Positions 1 through 7,335 of a stretch of DNA of 11,501 nt are shown piece after piece. Each line of letters begins with the position of its first letter. Position 1 is the stretch's first letter. Below the pieces are notes generated by a model that ran no database searches, was not told where the DNA came from, and was given only the letters and a program-made list of their open reading frames with translations. The translations under genes were made by a program, and so were the position numbers. Source of the DNA: DATBGS01 sp036557885 (GTDB lineage Bacteria; Chloroflexota; Ktedonobacteria; Ktedonobacterales; DATBGS01); NCBI GenBank assembly GCA_036557885.1, contig DATBGS010000016.1, positions 1 to 11,501 of the forward strand, in the 5' to 3' direction.

Positions 1-1416
1 CTCTCCAATCAGAAAGAACTGCCGCTCGCTTTCCTTCCGGTAGCCTTTGGGAAGAAGGTTCTGGACCAGGATGCCAATTTTGCTCCCAGTCGGTTGCTGG
101 TTCCTCACCTCATCCACCGCAATCGTTTCAAAGCGTGTGGCACTCACCTGAAGTAGTTCACTGACCCGACTCCCATTGGTCAGCGCCAGTGTTGCCAGTG
201 CTGCACCATACAGGATACCCCGATACAGACTTTCTGGCTCAAAGAGAACAGCCTCCCCGCGCATGGCATTTAGGAGCCACTGGGTATCGCTGTGGTCTGG
301 AGACAATAGGCCGGGGCGTGAGATCTCAAAGCGGGTGAAATGTTCCCGGTCTACCCCTGATCCAAGCCGCTTCGCAGCAGAGCGCAGTCGTTTCCCCAGG
401 TGTTGATTGGCAATCAGTTCGCCGCACCAGAGTAAATCCTTGAGCGGTCCCTCGTACTGCAAGAAATAGGTGTTGTGCTCTGGGGCATACGCCAGGATCT
501 GGCGTTTCCATTGCCGCCGGGACTCGTGGCCGTAGTGCTCCAAATGCGCCTTGACCCAACTCGTGCGATTCCAGAGGGTAAATGATAACGTCACGTCCCG
601 CTCAACCAGGGACATCTGAGCAAGCGTCGGCGCATCTTCGGTCACTTCAAAAACAAGATCCCGGTATTCAAACTGGTACGGCAAAGCAATTGCTCCAGCT
701 CTGGCCCGCTCGCGGTGCGTGCGAAATGCCTGAATCAACCGTTCTGCCGCCTGTTTGCGGAGTTGGGCGATCTCGACCAGTAACGGAAAGAGCGGAACCA
801 GTACATCACTCTGTTCTTTCCGGCGTTGTGCTGAGGCAGCATGGATCGCATTGCGCTGGCCATAGCGGGCTACAAAGTAAGCAGGGAGTTGCGGCAGCGC
901 ATAGGCTTCCCAGAATGTCTGTTGCCGGACAGTCAACCCTTCAAAATAGGCGCGCTCATGAATGGAGGAGAACGCCTCATACATGCCCAGCCGATGCAAA
1001 TCGTGACTGGTAAGGGTGCGTCCGCCAACCAGGCGATCCCAGATGTTGCGTGACTTTAAATCAGCCAGGCTGGTCATGCCGTAGTCGGCGCGTAACTGGC
1101 GCAACAAATTGGTGAGATGGATGCACTGGGCATAGAGCGTCTTTTGTTTCATCGCATGGATGGCACACCCAATGGCGAAGGCGATGGGAATCTCATCGGG
1201 ATCATCAGCCACTGACCGAATCAGGTAGCCCATGATGGAGCTGTCGAGTTGATCCCACTGGATACCTGGAGCCTCGTGCAAGGCGGAGGGAAGCCAGCTC
1301 AAGAACGCACGAATATGCTCTGCTCGTTGAGCCGGATCACTGAAGTTGAGGCGAGGTGTCCTTTGCTCAACAGGCTGGTGCGGCGATGCAACCTGAGTCG
1401 TTGTGACCCGGTCCAT
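1..1416 (-). CDS. Large tyrosine recombinase, Tn554 TnpB-like (partial, C-terminus beyond left edge)
   Basis: An uninterrupted minus-strand reading frame runs 472 codons from 1416 to the left edge with no stop. The box I motif GSRVSELLQVS has its catalytic Arg at about residue 417, preceded by helical ALATLALTN. It is followed by LLPKGYRKESERQFFLI, whose K457 is a candidate for the beta-hairpin lysine. The HxxR box and nucleophilic Tyr must lie outside the window. About 400 residues precede the catalytic domain, far more than in Xer or phage integrases but similar to TnpB of Tn554 (about 630 aa). The start is ATG 1416, because GGGAGGG (1424-1430) lies 7 nt upstream; ATG 1422 is in frame but too close to that site. 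It begins 30 nt after the stop of the upstream recombinase, so the two are probably co-transcribed. Family assignment is good; the Tn554 comparison rests on architecture. Confidence 0.82.
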   Translation of the reverse strand, partial: MDRVTTTQVASPHQPVEQRTPRLNFSDPAQRAEHIRAFLSWLPSALHEAPGIQWDQLDSSIMGYLIRSVADDPDEIPIAFAIGCAIHAMKQKTLYAQCIHLTNLLRQLRADYGMTSLADLKSRNIWDRLVGGRTLTSHDLHRLGMYEAFSSIHERAYFEGLTVRQQTFWEAYALPQLPAYFVARYGQRNAIHAASAQRRKEQSDVLVPLFPLLVEIAQLRKQAAERLIQAFRTHRERARAGAIALPYQFEYRDLVFEVTEDAPTLAQMSLVERDVTLSFTLWNRTSWVKAHLEHYGHESRRQWKRQILAYAPEHNTYFLQYEGPLKDLLWCGELIANQHLGKRLRSAAKRLGSGVDREHFTRFEISRPGLLSPDHSDTQWLLNAMRGEAVLFEPESLYRGILYGAALATLALTNGSRVSELLQVSATRFETIAVDEVRNQQPTGSKIGILVQNLLPKGYRKESERQFFLIGE

Positions 1417-1446
1417 ATCCATACCCTCCCGGCTTCCCTGGTGTTG

Positions 1447-2934
1447 TCAGCAGTCTTGTCTCGTTTGGCTTTGAAGTTTCTGCACCCATGCCAGCGTCTC
1501 TGCATCATGCAACCAAACAATTTCACGAGACTCAGAGGACGGGCGTTCTTCTGCGTCAAGGCGCGTGATCTCTTCAGGAGTAGGGAGCGTTGCTGCTACC
1601 TCTGAAACCTCAGGCGCGTATCGCCGCTGGGCGTATCCATGTTGCAAGCGCGCCAGGACTTCGAGCGTGTGTTCGCTGTCCCGCGAGTGATCGTAGAGGT
1701 CAATGGTCCGCGTGCCACGCCAGCCCATGATGGTGTGGGCAAAAGCTTCTCGTTCTCGCTGATAGCGCTCGGCATCAAACCGCACGGACCCGGCTCCACA
1801 CTCCCGACGTAGCAAGATGAGAAAATCGGTAATGAACAGATGCCGGATATCGTGCGGGGAAAAGCGCTCCGGGCAGAGGGCCTGGAGCGGTGGGTAGTGC
1901 TTGTACCAATGGTAGTAAAAATCTTTGACGCTGTAAGGTGTGCCACGCTCAGAAAGAAACAGGGGTTCGCTGGAAGAGACATCCATGAACCGTTGGCGCT
2001 GCTCTTGATCGTCGCGGGGACGTATCTGCTCAAGATAGGTGGTCAGGTTCTGCTGGACCTGGGGATTGTGGGCGAAATAGATGGTCTTGCTGGTGCGTCC
2101 AGCACTCCCTTTGTCGATCACCTGCGCCTGTCCAGCTACCCCTTCATTTCGATATCCCCCGACAGTCATCAGGACGATCTCATGCAACCGCGCTCCGGTG
2201 TTACGAAGCAGCGCTAAGATGGCTTTTTCCCTCAAACCGAGGTCCGCGCTATCAAGCAGTGCATCAAGCACTTTGTGAATGCCCTCGCGTACATCGGCCA
2301 ATTCCTTGCGCACGTCGGGTTCCCACTGCTGGGCTTTTGGGTAGCGCAGGAAGGCGGTTGGCTGCCGCCGTGCGTGCATACGTGATTCTCCCCGGATGCC
2401 AGCATGCTCACGCGCCCCAGCATTCGCAACCGTTCGCTGGTGCATCTGCTTGAGCCGGAGCAAGGTCTCCGAAGAGAGCGGGTTTGGGAACGCGTAGAGT
2501 CGCGCATCCTTCATCACCTGGTAGAAATCTCTGAGCGCGGCCCGCATGACCCGGAGGGTACTATCGCGTAAAGGTGTATCGCGTGTAGGCGTAATCTCAA
2601 CACCTTCTCGCTCTTTCCCTGGGTGGATGAGGCACTTCAACCAATCTCGGTGGAATGCCATGAGGGCTGGACGCAGGAGATCTGGGGAAGTATTCCAGGG
2701 GATGCCCTGCTCCGCCAGGAAGGTGAAGAACGGAAGGAGGCAAGTCAGGTAGGTGGTGCGTGTGCCAGCAGGTCCTTGTTCTTTCCAGAGGCGATACCAT
2801 TCAGTGAGCCCAACAACGAGCTGGTCATGCTGGTCGACGAAGATCACCTCGTAGCAATCCCTTGGCCGCCCTTTGACCCGGCGAATACGCGTCAAGGTGG
2901 CCAAGCTGGGCTCTGAGGTAATCTGAGCAGCCAT
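1447..2934 (-). CDS. Tyrosine recombinase / integrase, Tn554 TnpA-like
   Basis: A 495-residue site-specific recombinase that would cut and rejoin DNA through a phosphotyrosine intermediate. The catalytic set is visible: R249 in NTGARLHEI, probable K275 in VIDKG, H361 and R364 in HDIRHLFIT, W405 in IMGWRG (Trp in the position of the second His, as in Cre) and nucleophile Y414 in TIDLYDHS. Residues about 40-145 look like the N-terminal SAM-like core-binding domain (TEWYRLWKEQG, then TLRVMRAALRDFYQVM). A tail of about 80 residues extends beyond the Tyr, longer than usual. The start ATG 2934 has only a weak GAGAG site 2 nt upstream, but a strong promoter sits 44 nt further up. It is followed after 30 nt by a second, larger recombinase in the same direction. 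Such pairs are typical of Tn554-like elements; RIT elements, which carry three recombinases, are the main alternative. Confidence 0.92.
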   Translation of the reverse strand: MAAQITSEPSLATLTRIRRVKGRPRDCYEVIFVDQHDQLVVGLTEWYRLWKEQGPAGTRTTYLTCLLPFFTFLAEQGIPWNTSPDLLRPALMAFHRDWLKCLIHPGKEREGVEITPTRDTPLRDSTLRVMRAALRDFYQVMKDARLYAFPNPLSSETLLRLKQMHQRTVANAGAREHAGIRGESRMHARRQPTAFLRYPKAQQWEPDVRKELADVREGIHKVLDALLDSADLGLREKAILALLRNTGARLHEIVLMTVGGYRNEGVAGQAQVIDKGSAGRTSKTIYFAHNPQVQQNLTTYLEQIRPRDDQEQRQRFMDVSSSEPLFLSERGTPYSVKDFYYHWYKHYPPLQALCPERFSPHDIRHLFITDFLILLRRECGAGSVRFDAERYQREREAFAHTIMGWRGTRTIDLYDHSRDSEHTLEVLARLQHGYAQRRYAPEVSEVAATLPTPEEITRLDAEERPSSESREIVWLHDAETLAWVQKLQSQTRQDC

Positions 2935-2977
2935 GACTCTCTTTCACGGCAACCAGAAAAGACGATTTCTGAAAGCA

Positions 2978-3007
2978 AGTATACCGCAGAAGGGTAAGTG
3001 TTGTAAA
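2978..3007 (-). promoter_or_regulatory. Sigma-70-type promoter of the tandem recombinase operon
   Basis: On the minus strand a -35 box TTTACA (3007-3002) is separated by 18 bp from a -10 box TATACT (2983-2978). Each is one mismatch from consensus. Transcription would start near 2971, giving a leader of about 37 nt before ATG 2934. The -35 box lies only 7 bp beyond the stop codon of the transposase, so the recombinase promoter abuts the transposase gene. Confidence 0.55.
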
Positions 3008-3013
3008 CATTTA

Positions 3014-4522
3014 TCAAGAGGCAGCATCTAAAAAGCTATATGAAGTATTTAATCTTAAGAAAGTAGCACTAGCAATAACTTGCTGCCACTGGCGGAAGCG
3101 AAGATAGCCAAGTCGGTCCAGCCAGCGCGCAAAGCGACGGGTGAAGAAGATGCGATGCAGTTGAGCCTGGTTCCAAAGATGCCCAACTGCGTGATCAAGG
3201 ACTTCTGCGGGAGTACGCTTGCCGTCTTCGCGCTGCCGATGCGCCCAATGCGGTTGCTCGTTATGCGAGGTCATCCACCGCTCGTGTTCCAGTTTGGCAC
3301 CCTCCCAACTGGTCACTTGGGCAAAGTGGAAGTCAGCAAGCCGCCGCTGTATATTGAATTGGGTTTCGATAAGATTTTCCCACGCTTGCTTCTTATGAAT
3401 CTCTTCCTTTTGGATGTGCAACTTCTCGTAGATAAATCTTGCCTGTTTGGAGGTGAAGATTTTGCCGCTGTCGCTGACCAAGATGTCCGGGGAACCATGC
3501 TGGTGAATGGCCTCACTCAGAATCAGTAAATACGTCATCTCATCTTGCCGCTGACATACATTGCTCGCCAGGATTGCCCTGGTGAAGTTATCCAAGATGG
3601 AGAGGATGTAGAACGGCTTCTTGAACCCTGAAATTTGATGGCGTTCGATGTAGCGCAAATCCACTGACCAGATGTGATGCCTGTACTGCGCCTTGTAGGG
3701 ATGCTCCTTCGGCTCTTTGGCAGCCTGGGCGGGCTTCCCTAAGCCATAGAGTTGACGATTTTCGGCAAGGATGCGGCCACAGGTAGTCGGGCTGACATGA
3801 ATACCCATCTGGTGTAACGCAGCGTGGATGCGAAAAGCTCCGAGTTCTGGATTCTCCTGAAGTTTGCGGACCTCTTGTTTGAGTGTTATATCCACTTTGC
3901 GCTTCCGGGTGTTGGCCCGCGACTTATCAGCCAAGCCATCCACGCCCTCAGTTTTCCAGCGGCGCAGCACCTCGTAGACGGTCACGCGCGAGATGTCCAG
4001 ATAGCCAGCGATATTCGTTGGGTTCCACCCCTCAGCGTGAAGCGCCACCACCGCATGCCGCCGGGCGGCTGAGTCTGGAATGTCGGCATAGTACGGATAC
4101 CGTCGCCCTTTGATGGAGGGACGTGGCCCATCGGCCAACACCAGTTGGACGCTGGTTGGGCTGGGGCGACGCCCAAACTGCACATAACAAATCGTGGCGA
4201 TGTCTCGTAAACTGAAGGCGGCATACTCCGCCTTCAAGTCCACAATGGCTTGGCGCATCGGTGGAGGCAGAGACCGATGGTGGTCTTTCAGTTGCTTTTG
4301 GGTCGGGCGAAAGAGGCTGATGACCCCTTCGGCATCAAACTGATCGGCCTGTTCCCGCAACCGGCGCTCCGTGACCCCTGTTTCCCGCGCTCGATCAGCA
4401 GGCAAGTCCCCGTAGAGGACGAGAGGGCGGAGTAACTCATATTTGCGCTGCTCCGGCCACAAACACAGTTGCGCGATCTGGCTCCACTCTTCGGTATGGG
4501 CGCTTTGAACACGAGTTGGCAT
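3014..4522 (-). CDS. DDE transposase with rve integrase core and two HTH regions (IS481-like)
   Basis: A 502-residue transposase. The catalytic triad reads D288 (WSVDLRYI), D351 (SDSGKIF) and E386 (ENLIETQFN), with 34 residues between D351 and E386, as in the DD(34/35)E integrase-core superfamily. Two helix-turn-helix regions precede it: about 36-62 (LPADRARETGVTERRLREQA) and about 168-195 (NIAGYLDISRVTVYEVLRRW), the second followed by a basic stretch (KSRANTRKRK). At 502 aa it is longer than common IS481 transposases (300-400 aa) because of the extra N-terminal HTH, so a Tni/Mu-like relative is a fair alternative. The start is ATG 4522: GGGGGAGG lies 8 nt upstream, whereas an in-frame ATG at 4588 lacks a site. 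No frameshift or missing catalytic residue is seen, so it may be active. Terminal inverted repeats could not be fixed with confidence. Confidence 0.9.
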   Translation of the reverse strand: MPTRVQSAHTEEWSQIAQLCLWPEQRKYELLRPLVLYGDLPADRARETGVTERRLREQADQFDAEGVISLFRPTQKQLKDHHRSLPPPMRQAIVDLKAEYAAFSLRDIATICYVQFGRRPSPTSVQLVLADGPRPSIKGRRYPYYADIPDSAARRHAVVALHAEGWNPTNIAGYLDISRVTVYEVLRRWKTEGVDGLADKSRANTRKRKVDITLKQEVRKLQENPELGAFRIHAALHQMGIHVSPTTCGRILAENRQLYGLGKPAQAAKEPKEHPYKAQYRHHIWSVDLRYIERHQISGFKKPFYILSILDNFTRAILASNVCQRQDEMTYLLILSEAIHQHGSPDILVSDSGKIFTSKQARFIYEKLHIQKEEIHKKQAWENLIETQFNIQRRLADFHFAQVTSWEGAKLEHERWMTSHNEQPHWAHRQREDGKRTPAEVLDHAVGHLWNQAQLHRIFFTRRFARWLDRLGYLRFRQWQQVIASATFLRLNTSYSFLDAAS

Positions 4523-4571
4523 TGAGGCAACCTCCCCCTTGAAAACAAACAACCAAGGACGGCTGCGCCCC

Positions 4572-4580
4572 ATTGTAGCA
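4572..4580 (-). promoter_or_regulatory. Extended -10 promoter candidate for the transposase
   Basis: The minus strand reads TGC-TACAAT (4580-4572), an extended -10 element. No good -35 box lies 17 bp upstream, which extended -10 promoters tolerate. Transcription from about 4565 would give a 43-nt leader holding the strong GGGGGAGG site used by ATG 4522. Confidence 0.35.
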
Positions 4581-4603
4581 CCAGTCACAACAATCGCTCA
4601 GAG

Positions 4604-4672
4604 ATCGGCGGAGGTCACTGGACGGATCTGTAAGGGATGCTGTGGAGAGGTTTCGGCTGCGACTCCGCCGAT
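4604..4672. repeat. Perfect 10-bp inverted repeat between transposase and anchored-protein gene
   Basis: ATCGGCGGAG at 4604-4613 is exactly complementary to CTCCGCCGAT at 4663-4672, with 49 bp between the arms. The octamer ATTGTAGC also occurs directly repeated at 4572-4579 and 4671-4678, so the second copy overlaps the right arm. The segment lies in the spacer between two divergent genes. It might be part of a mobile-element end, a regulator site or an RNA hairpin; nothing in the sequence decides between these. Confidence 0.45.
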
Positions 4673-4757
4673 TGTAGCTGACACCGCACCTTTTTGGCCT
4701 CCGACATTCTCTTTTCCTTCAGTGCTGGCCGCGCCACCCACGCAGCCCATTGCTCCG

Positions 4758-5459
4758 ATGAGCAGGAAAGCGCCGCGCCACCTGTTCAGAAATGCGCTGG
4801 TGGTAGCCCTGGCGCTGCTGGTTCTTGGGATGTCCGGCATTGCGCTGGCGTTTAGCCGACCGACACTCTTTGGCGGTTCGGGGGCCTCCCTGACGGTCAA
4901 TCGTGGTGCGTCAACTTTCGCAGATGGTTCGCCTCCTGGTCAGGGTGTTGGCAGCACCTCTACACCCACAACAATGCCCGCTGGATCAACGCCCAACGAG
5001 GTGCCCACACTTGCCCCGACGGAGAGGCCAACGCCAACGTCGCCGCAGCCGCCCGCTCCGACCCTGACGCCGACAAACACGCCCAGGCCAACTCAGCCGC
5101 CCGCTCCGACGCCAACGAACACGCCCAGGCCAACATCAACGCCTACCTGCTGCCCTGGCAATGCACCCCCAGGTTCCTACAGCAAGTGGTGGGTGAACAC
5201 GTTTTGCTGTGCTCCTGGTTATTACGGCGCCGGGTCTAACTGGCATCGGGTGGGTACCCTGTACGCCAATTCCAGCAACTATGTCTTCTGCAAGGCATGG
5301 GGTTCCAAGGTCAGCGACAGCTCCGGGAACTACAACCATTGGTGGCTGTGGACCGACCTGGACACGGGAGGGAAAGGTTGGGTGTCGGCGTACTACCTCA
5401 CGTTGTGGGGTAATGATGTGGCTAAGGATAACTCCGGCCACGTGATTCCAACCTGCTAG
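4758..5459 (+). CDS. Membrane-anchored protein with Thr/Pro-rich linker and SH3-like C-terminal domain
   Basis: A 233-residue protein exported or anchored at the cell surface. After a basic start (MSRKAPRHLFRN) residues 12-32 form one hydrophobic helix, either a signal anchor or a signal peptide. A low-complexity linker (about 66-130) is rich in Thr and Pro with TPTNTPRPT units. The rest is an aromatic and Cys-rich domain with CC pairs at 131-132 and 150-151, Cys 178 and a C-terminal Cys 233. Its pattern YVFCKAWG-WWLWTDLDTGGKGWVSAYYL resembles bacterial SH3-like domains of exported actinobacterial and Chloroflexota proteins, which often bind cell-wall or surface ligands. Disulfides are likely (inference). 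The start is uncertain: neither ATG 4758 nor the upstream in-frame GTG 4722 has a ribosome site, and the frame is open back to 4539 beside the transposase. The 5' end may therefore have been altered by the insertion. Confidence 0.72.
   Translation: MSRKAPRHLFRNALVVALALLVLGMSGIALAFSRPTLFGGSGASLTVNRGASTFADGSPPGQGVGSTSTPTTMPAGSTPNEVPTLAPTERPTPTSPQPPAPTLTPTNTPRPTQPPAPTPTNTPRPTSTPTCCPGNAPPGSYSKWWVNTFCCAPGYYGAGSNWHRVGTLYANSSNYVFCKAWGSKVSDSSGNYNHWWLWTDLDTGGKGWVSAYYLTLWGNDVAKDNSGHVIPTC
5046..5134 (+). repeat. Imperfect tandem repeat encoding the Thr/Pro linker
   Basis: CAGCCGCCCGCTCCGAC occurs at 5046-5062 and again at 5094-5110 (48-bp shift). AACACGCCCAGGCCAAC occurs at 5076-5092 and at 5118-5134 (42-bp shift). 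The two units therefore differ by a 6-bp (two-codon) indel. They encode repeats of PPAPTxTPTNTPRPT, which suggests the linker has changed length by unequal recombination or replication slippage while staying in frame. Confidence 0.75.
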
Positions 5460-5468
5460 ACGACTGCA

Positions 5469-5530
5469 ATCAGGGTCTGTTGGCCGGTTCACGCCTCACG
5501 GACCCTGATGCCTATAGCCTTATAAAGGCT
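5469..5530. terminator. Two tandem hairpins between convergent genes (probable bidirectional terminator)
   Basis: The first stem pairs 5469-5480 with 5498-5509: ATCAGGGTCTGT against ACGGACCCTGAT, 12 bp with one G-T pair and a 17-nt loop. A second, shorter hairpin pairs AGCCTT (5516-5521) with AAGGCT (5525-5530) around ATA. Both lie in the 80-bp gap between the stop codons of two converging genes, where a shared terminator is expected. There is no clean T-tract on either side, so an intrinsic terminator is likely but not certain. Confidence 0.5.
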
Positions 5531-5539
5531 TATTGCTCT

Positions 5540-7036
5540 TCAGGATGTTTTCACCACTGCCTGTTGCAGCACGCCTGCTGCACGAGGCGTGAACTTCATC
5601 GTTCCATCATCCAGGCGGTTGAACCGCAAGCTTACCAGATCACGCATGTAGTTCTGGTACATCTTCCAGGGCTTTTGAGTGCCCTGACGAGGAAGTGTGT
5701 GGATCGCGCGTTGCACATAGCCGGAGGTGAGCGGCAGCATGGGGTCTTCTGCTGCTAAGTCATCTGGTCGTCGGGGGGTACATTGGACATAGCCATGTTG
5801 ATCCATATGGTTCAGCAGCCGACAGACGTACTGCGCAATGAGTTCACTCTTCAGTGTCCAGGAAGCGTTGGTATAGCCGAAAGCAGATACGAGGTTGGGG
5901 ATGTCACTGTACATCATGCCTTTATAGCTGAGCGTCTTCGCCAGGTCCACCAGGTCGCCATCAACGACGATTTGCACCCCACTCATCAGTTTCATGGACA
6001 GGCCTGTAGCAGTTACGATCACGTCTGCCGTCAGTTCCTGACCTGATTGGAGCTTGATGCCCTGTTCAGTGAAAGTTTCAACCTGGTCCGTGACTACCGA
6101 TACTTTGCCAGAAGTGATCGCCTTGAACAAATCCCCATCCGGGGCCAAACACAACCGCTGATCCCAAGGATTGTAGAGCGGAGTGAAGTGGGTTCCGACA
6201 TCGTAGTCGGGACCAAGCTCTTTCTGCGCCATACGAATGATCGCCTGTTTTGTTGCTTCAGGCCGACGGCGTGCAAAGTCATAAAAGTACATACCCAGCA
6301 GAATCGACTTCCAGCGAACGAGGCGATAGGCGAGTTTTCTGGGCAGTACGTGGTAGAGTCTCCGTGCCATCGCGTCCTCGGAAGGGCGTGCCACGATGTA
6401 GGTTGGGGAACGCTGAAGCAGCGTAATGTGTGCTGCCTGCTCAGCCAGGGCTGGTACTAAGGTAACTGAGGTCGCGCCGCTGCCGATCACTACTATCTGC
6501 TTTTCAGCATAGTCAAGCTCATCCGGCCAGTGCTGCGGATGCACCACACGCCCCGTGAAGTGCTCAAGCCCAGGCCACTCTGGGGTATACCCCTGCGTGT
6601 AATCGTAGTAACCCGTGCACATACAGAGGAAATTACAGGTAAGCTGCACCGGCTCCTGTTCTGGCCCACGAGTCGCCTCTACCGTCCACAGGGCATCTGT
6701 GGAGGACCAGGCGACGCGCCTCACCTGATGGTCGAAGCGAATGTGCTGATCGATGCCAAACTCCTCAGCCGTCTCGCAGAGGTATTTCAGGATCACTGTT
6801 CCATTGGCGATTGCCTTGCTCTCCTGCCATGGGCGAAAGGTGTATCCGAGCGTGTACATGTCGGAGTCAGACCGCACGCCAGGATAACGAAACAAATCCC
6901 ATGTCCCGCCGATGGCCTTCCGTCCTTCCAGGATGGCATACCGCATCTTGGGACATCGTGTCTGGAGATAATACGCGGTCCCTATTCCAGAGATTCCTGC
7001 TCCGACAATCAGCACATCGAAATGTTCGCTGGGCAT
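5540..7036 (-). CDS. Baeyer-Villiger flavin monooxygenase, EthA-like
   Basis: A 498-residue FAD- and NADPH-dependent monooxygenase expected to insert oxygen into ketones or oxidise sulfur compounds. The first Rossmann motif is GAGISG (12-17), followed by GGTWDLFRYPG (43-53). The Baeyer-Villiger fingerprint FxGxxxHxxxW is exact at 160-170 (FTGRVVHPQHW). The second Rossmann motif is GSGATS (185-190), and GYTNASWTLK occurs late in the protein. From memory, alignment with mycobacterial EthA (489 aa, the ethionamide activator) is close along the whole length, including RSDSDMYTLG, YNPWDQRLCL and SYKGMMYSDIPN. The start is ATG 7036, with AGGAGG 5 nt upstream; an in-frame ATG at 7078 has no site. 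No TetR-type EthR gene lies beside it in this window. The natural substrate is unknown. It converges on the anchored-protein gene. Confidence 0.93.
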   Translation of the reverse strand: MPSEHFDVLIVGAGISGIGTAYYLQTRCPKMRYAILEGRKAIGGTWDLFRYPGVRSDSDMYTLGYTFRPWQESKAIANGTVILKYLCETAEEFGIDQHIRFDHQVRRVAWSSTDALWTVEATRGPEQEPVQLTCNFLCMCTGYYDYTQGYTPEWPGLEHFTGRVVHPQHWPDELDYAEKQIVVIGSGATSVTLVPALAEQAAHITLLQRSPTYIVARPSEDAMARRLYHVLPRKLAYRLVRWKSILLGMYFYDFARRRPEATKQAIIRMAQKELGPDYDVGTHFTPLYNPWDQRLCLAPDGDLFKAITSGKVSVVTDQVETFTEQGIKLQSGQELTADVIVTATGLSMKLMSGVQIVVDGDLVDLAKTLSYKGMMYSDIPNLVSAFGYTNASWTLKSELIAQYVCRLLNHMDQHGYVQCTPRRPDDLAAEDPMLPLTSGYVQRAIHTLPRQGTQKPWKMYQNYMRDLVSLRFNRLDDGTMKFTPRAAGVLQQAVVKTS

Positions 7037-7335
7037 CGTGACCTCCTGTTCAGTTTCCAAAATCCATCGGCTGCTCAATTTTCAGCGCTCATGGCCGCTG
7101 GCGTGTTCAACGCCTACCTGGCGCGTTGGCCCAAGGCGGACCAGCTTAACCATAGAGTGGACAAAGGCCAGTAAGTATGGTGTGCGCTTCTCTTCACATG
7201 GGCAACGGAACGCTCTATTTGACGCGACCAGCGCCTCGTTTTTACCATACGGTTCTCCTGCCTACCAGGAACAAACCAATACTGACTCCGTTGGGAGGCC
7301 AGCCTACAACACAGTCAGCACAGAGACGAGATCGT
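7037..7335. other. Intergenic stretch upstream of the monooxygenase
   Basis: This 299-bp gap separates two genes on the minus strand. It carries the AGGAGG site of the monooxygenase near its left end. I found no convincing -35/-10 pair or RNA gene, and no terminator for the upstream gene: only a 6-bp palindrome AGACGA-GA-TCGTCT (7324-7337) overlapping that gene's stop codon. The gap size suggests that the monooxygenase has its own promoter rather than sharing an operon. Confidence 0.4.

Noticed and set aside
1840..2217. Plus-strand open frame across the recombinase catalytic domain
   Set aside because: It lies antisense to conserved recombinase motifs and has no family resemblance.
2999..4592. 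TGTTGT (2999-3004) and ACAACA (4587-4592) as terminal inverted repeats of the transposase element
   Set aside because: Only six bases match, similarity stops directly inside, and the flanks show no target-site duplication. The element ends stay undefined.
5046..5134. CRISPR-like repeats
   Set aside because: Only two imperfect units are present, in frame within a Thr/Pro-rich linker, with no unique spacers and no cas genes.
6530..7174. Plus-strand open frame of 214 codons across the monooxygenase
   Set aside because: It is antisense to a clearly coding flavoprotein and has no recognisable motif or ribosome site.
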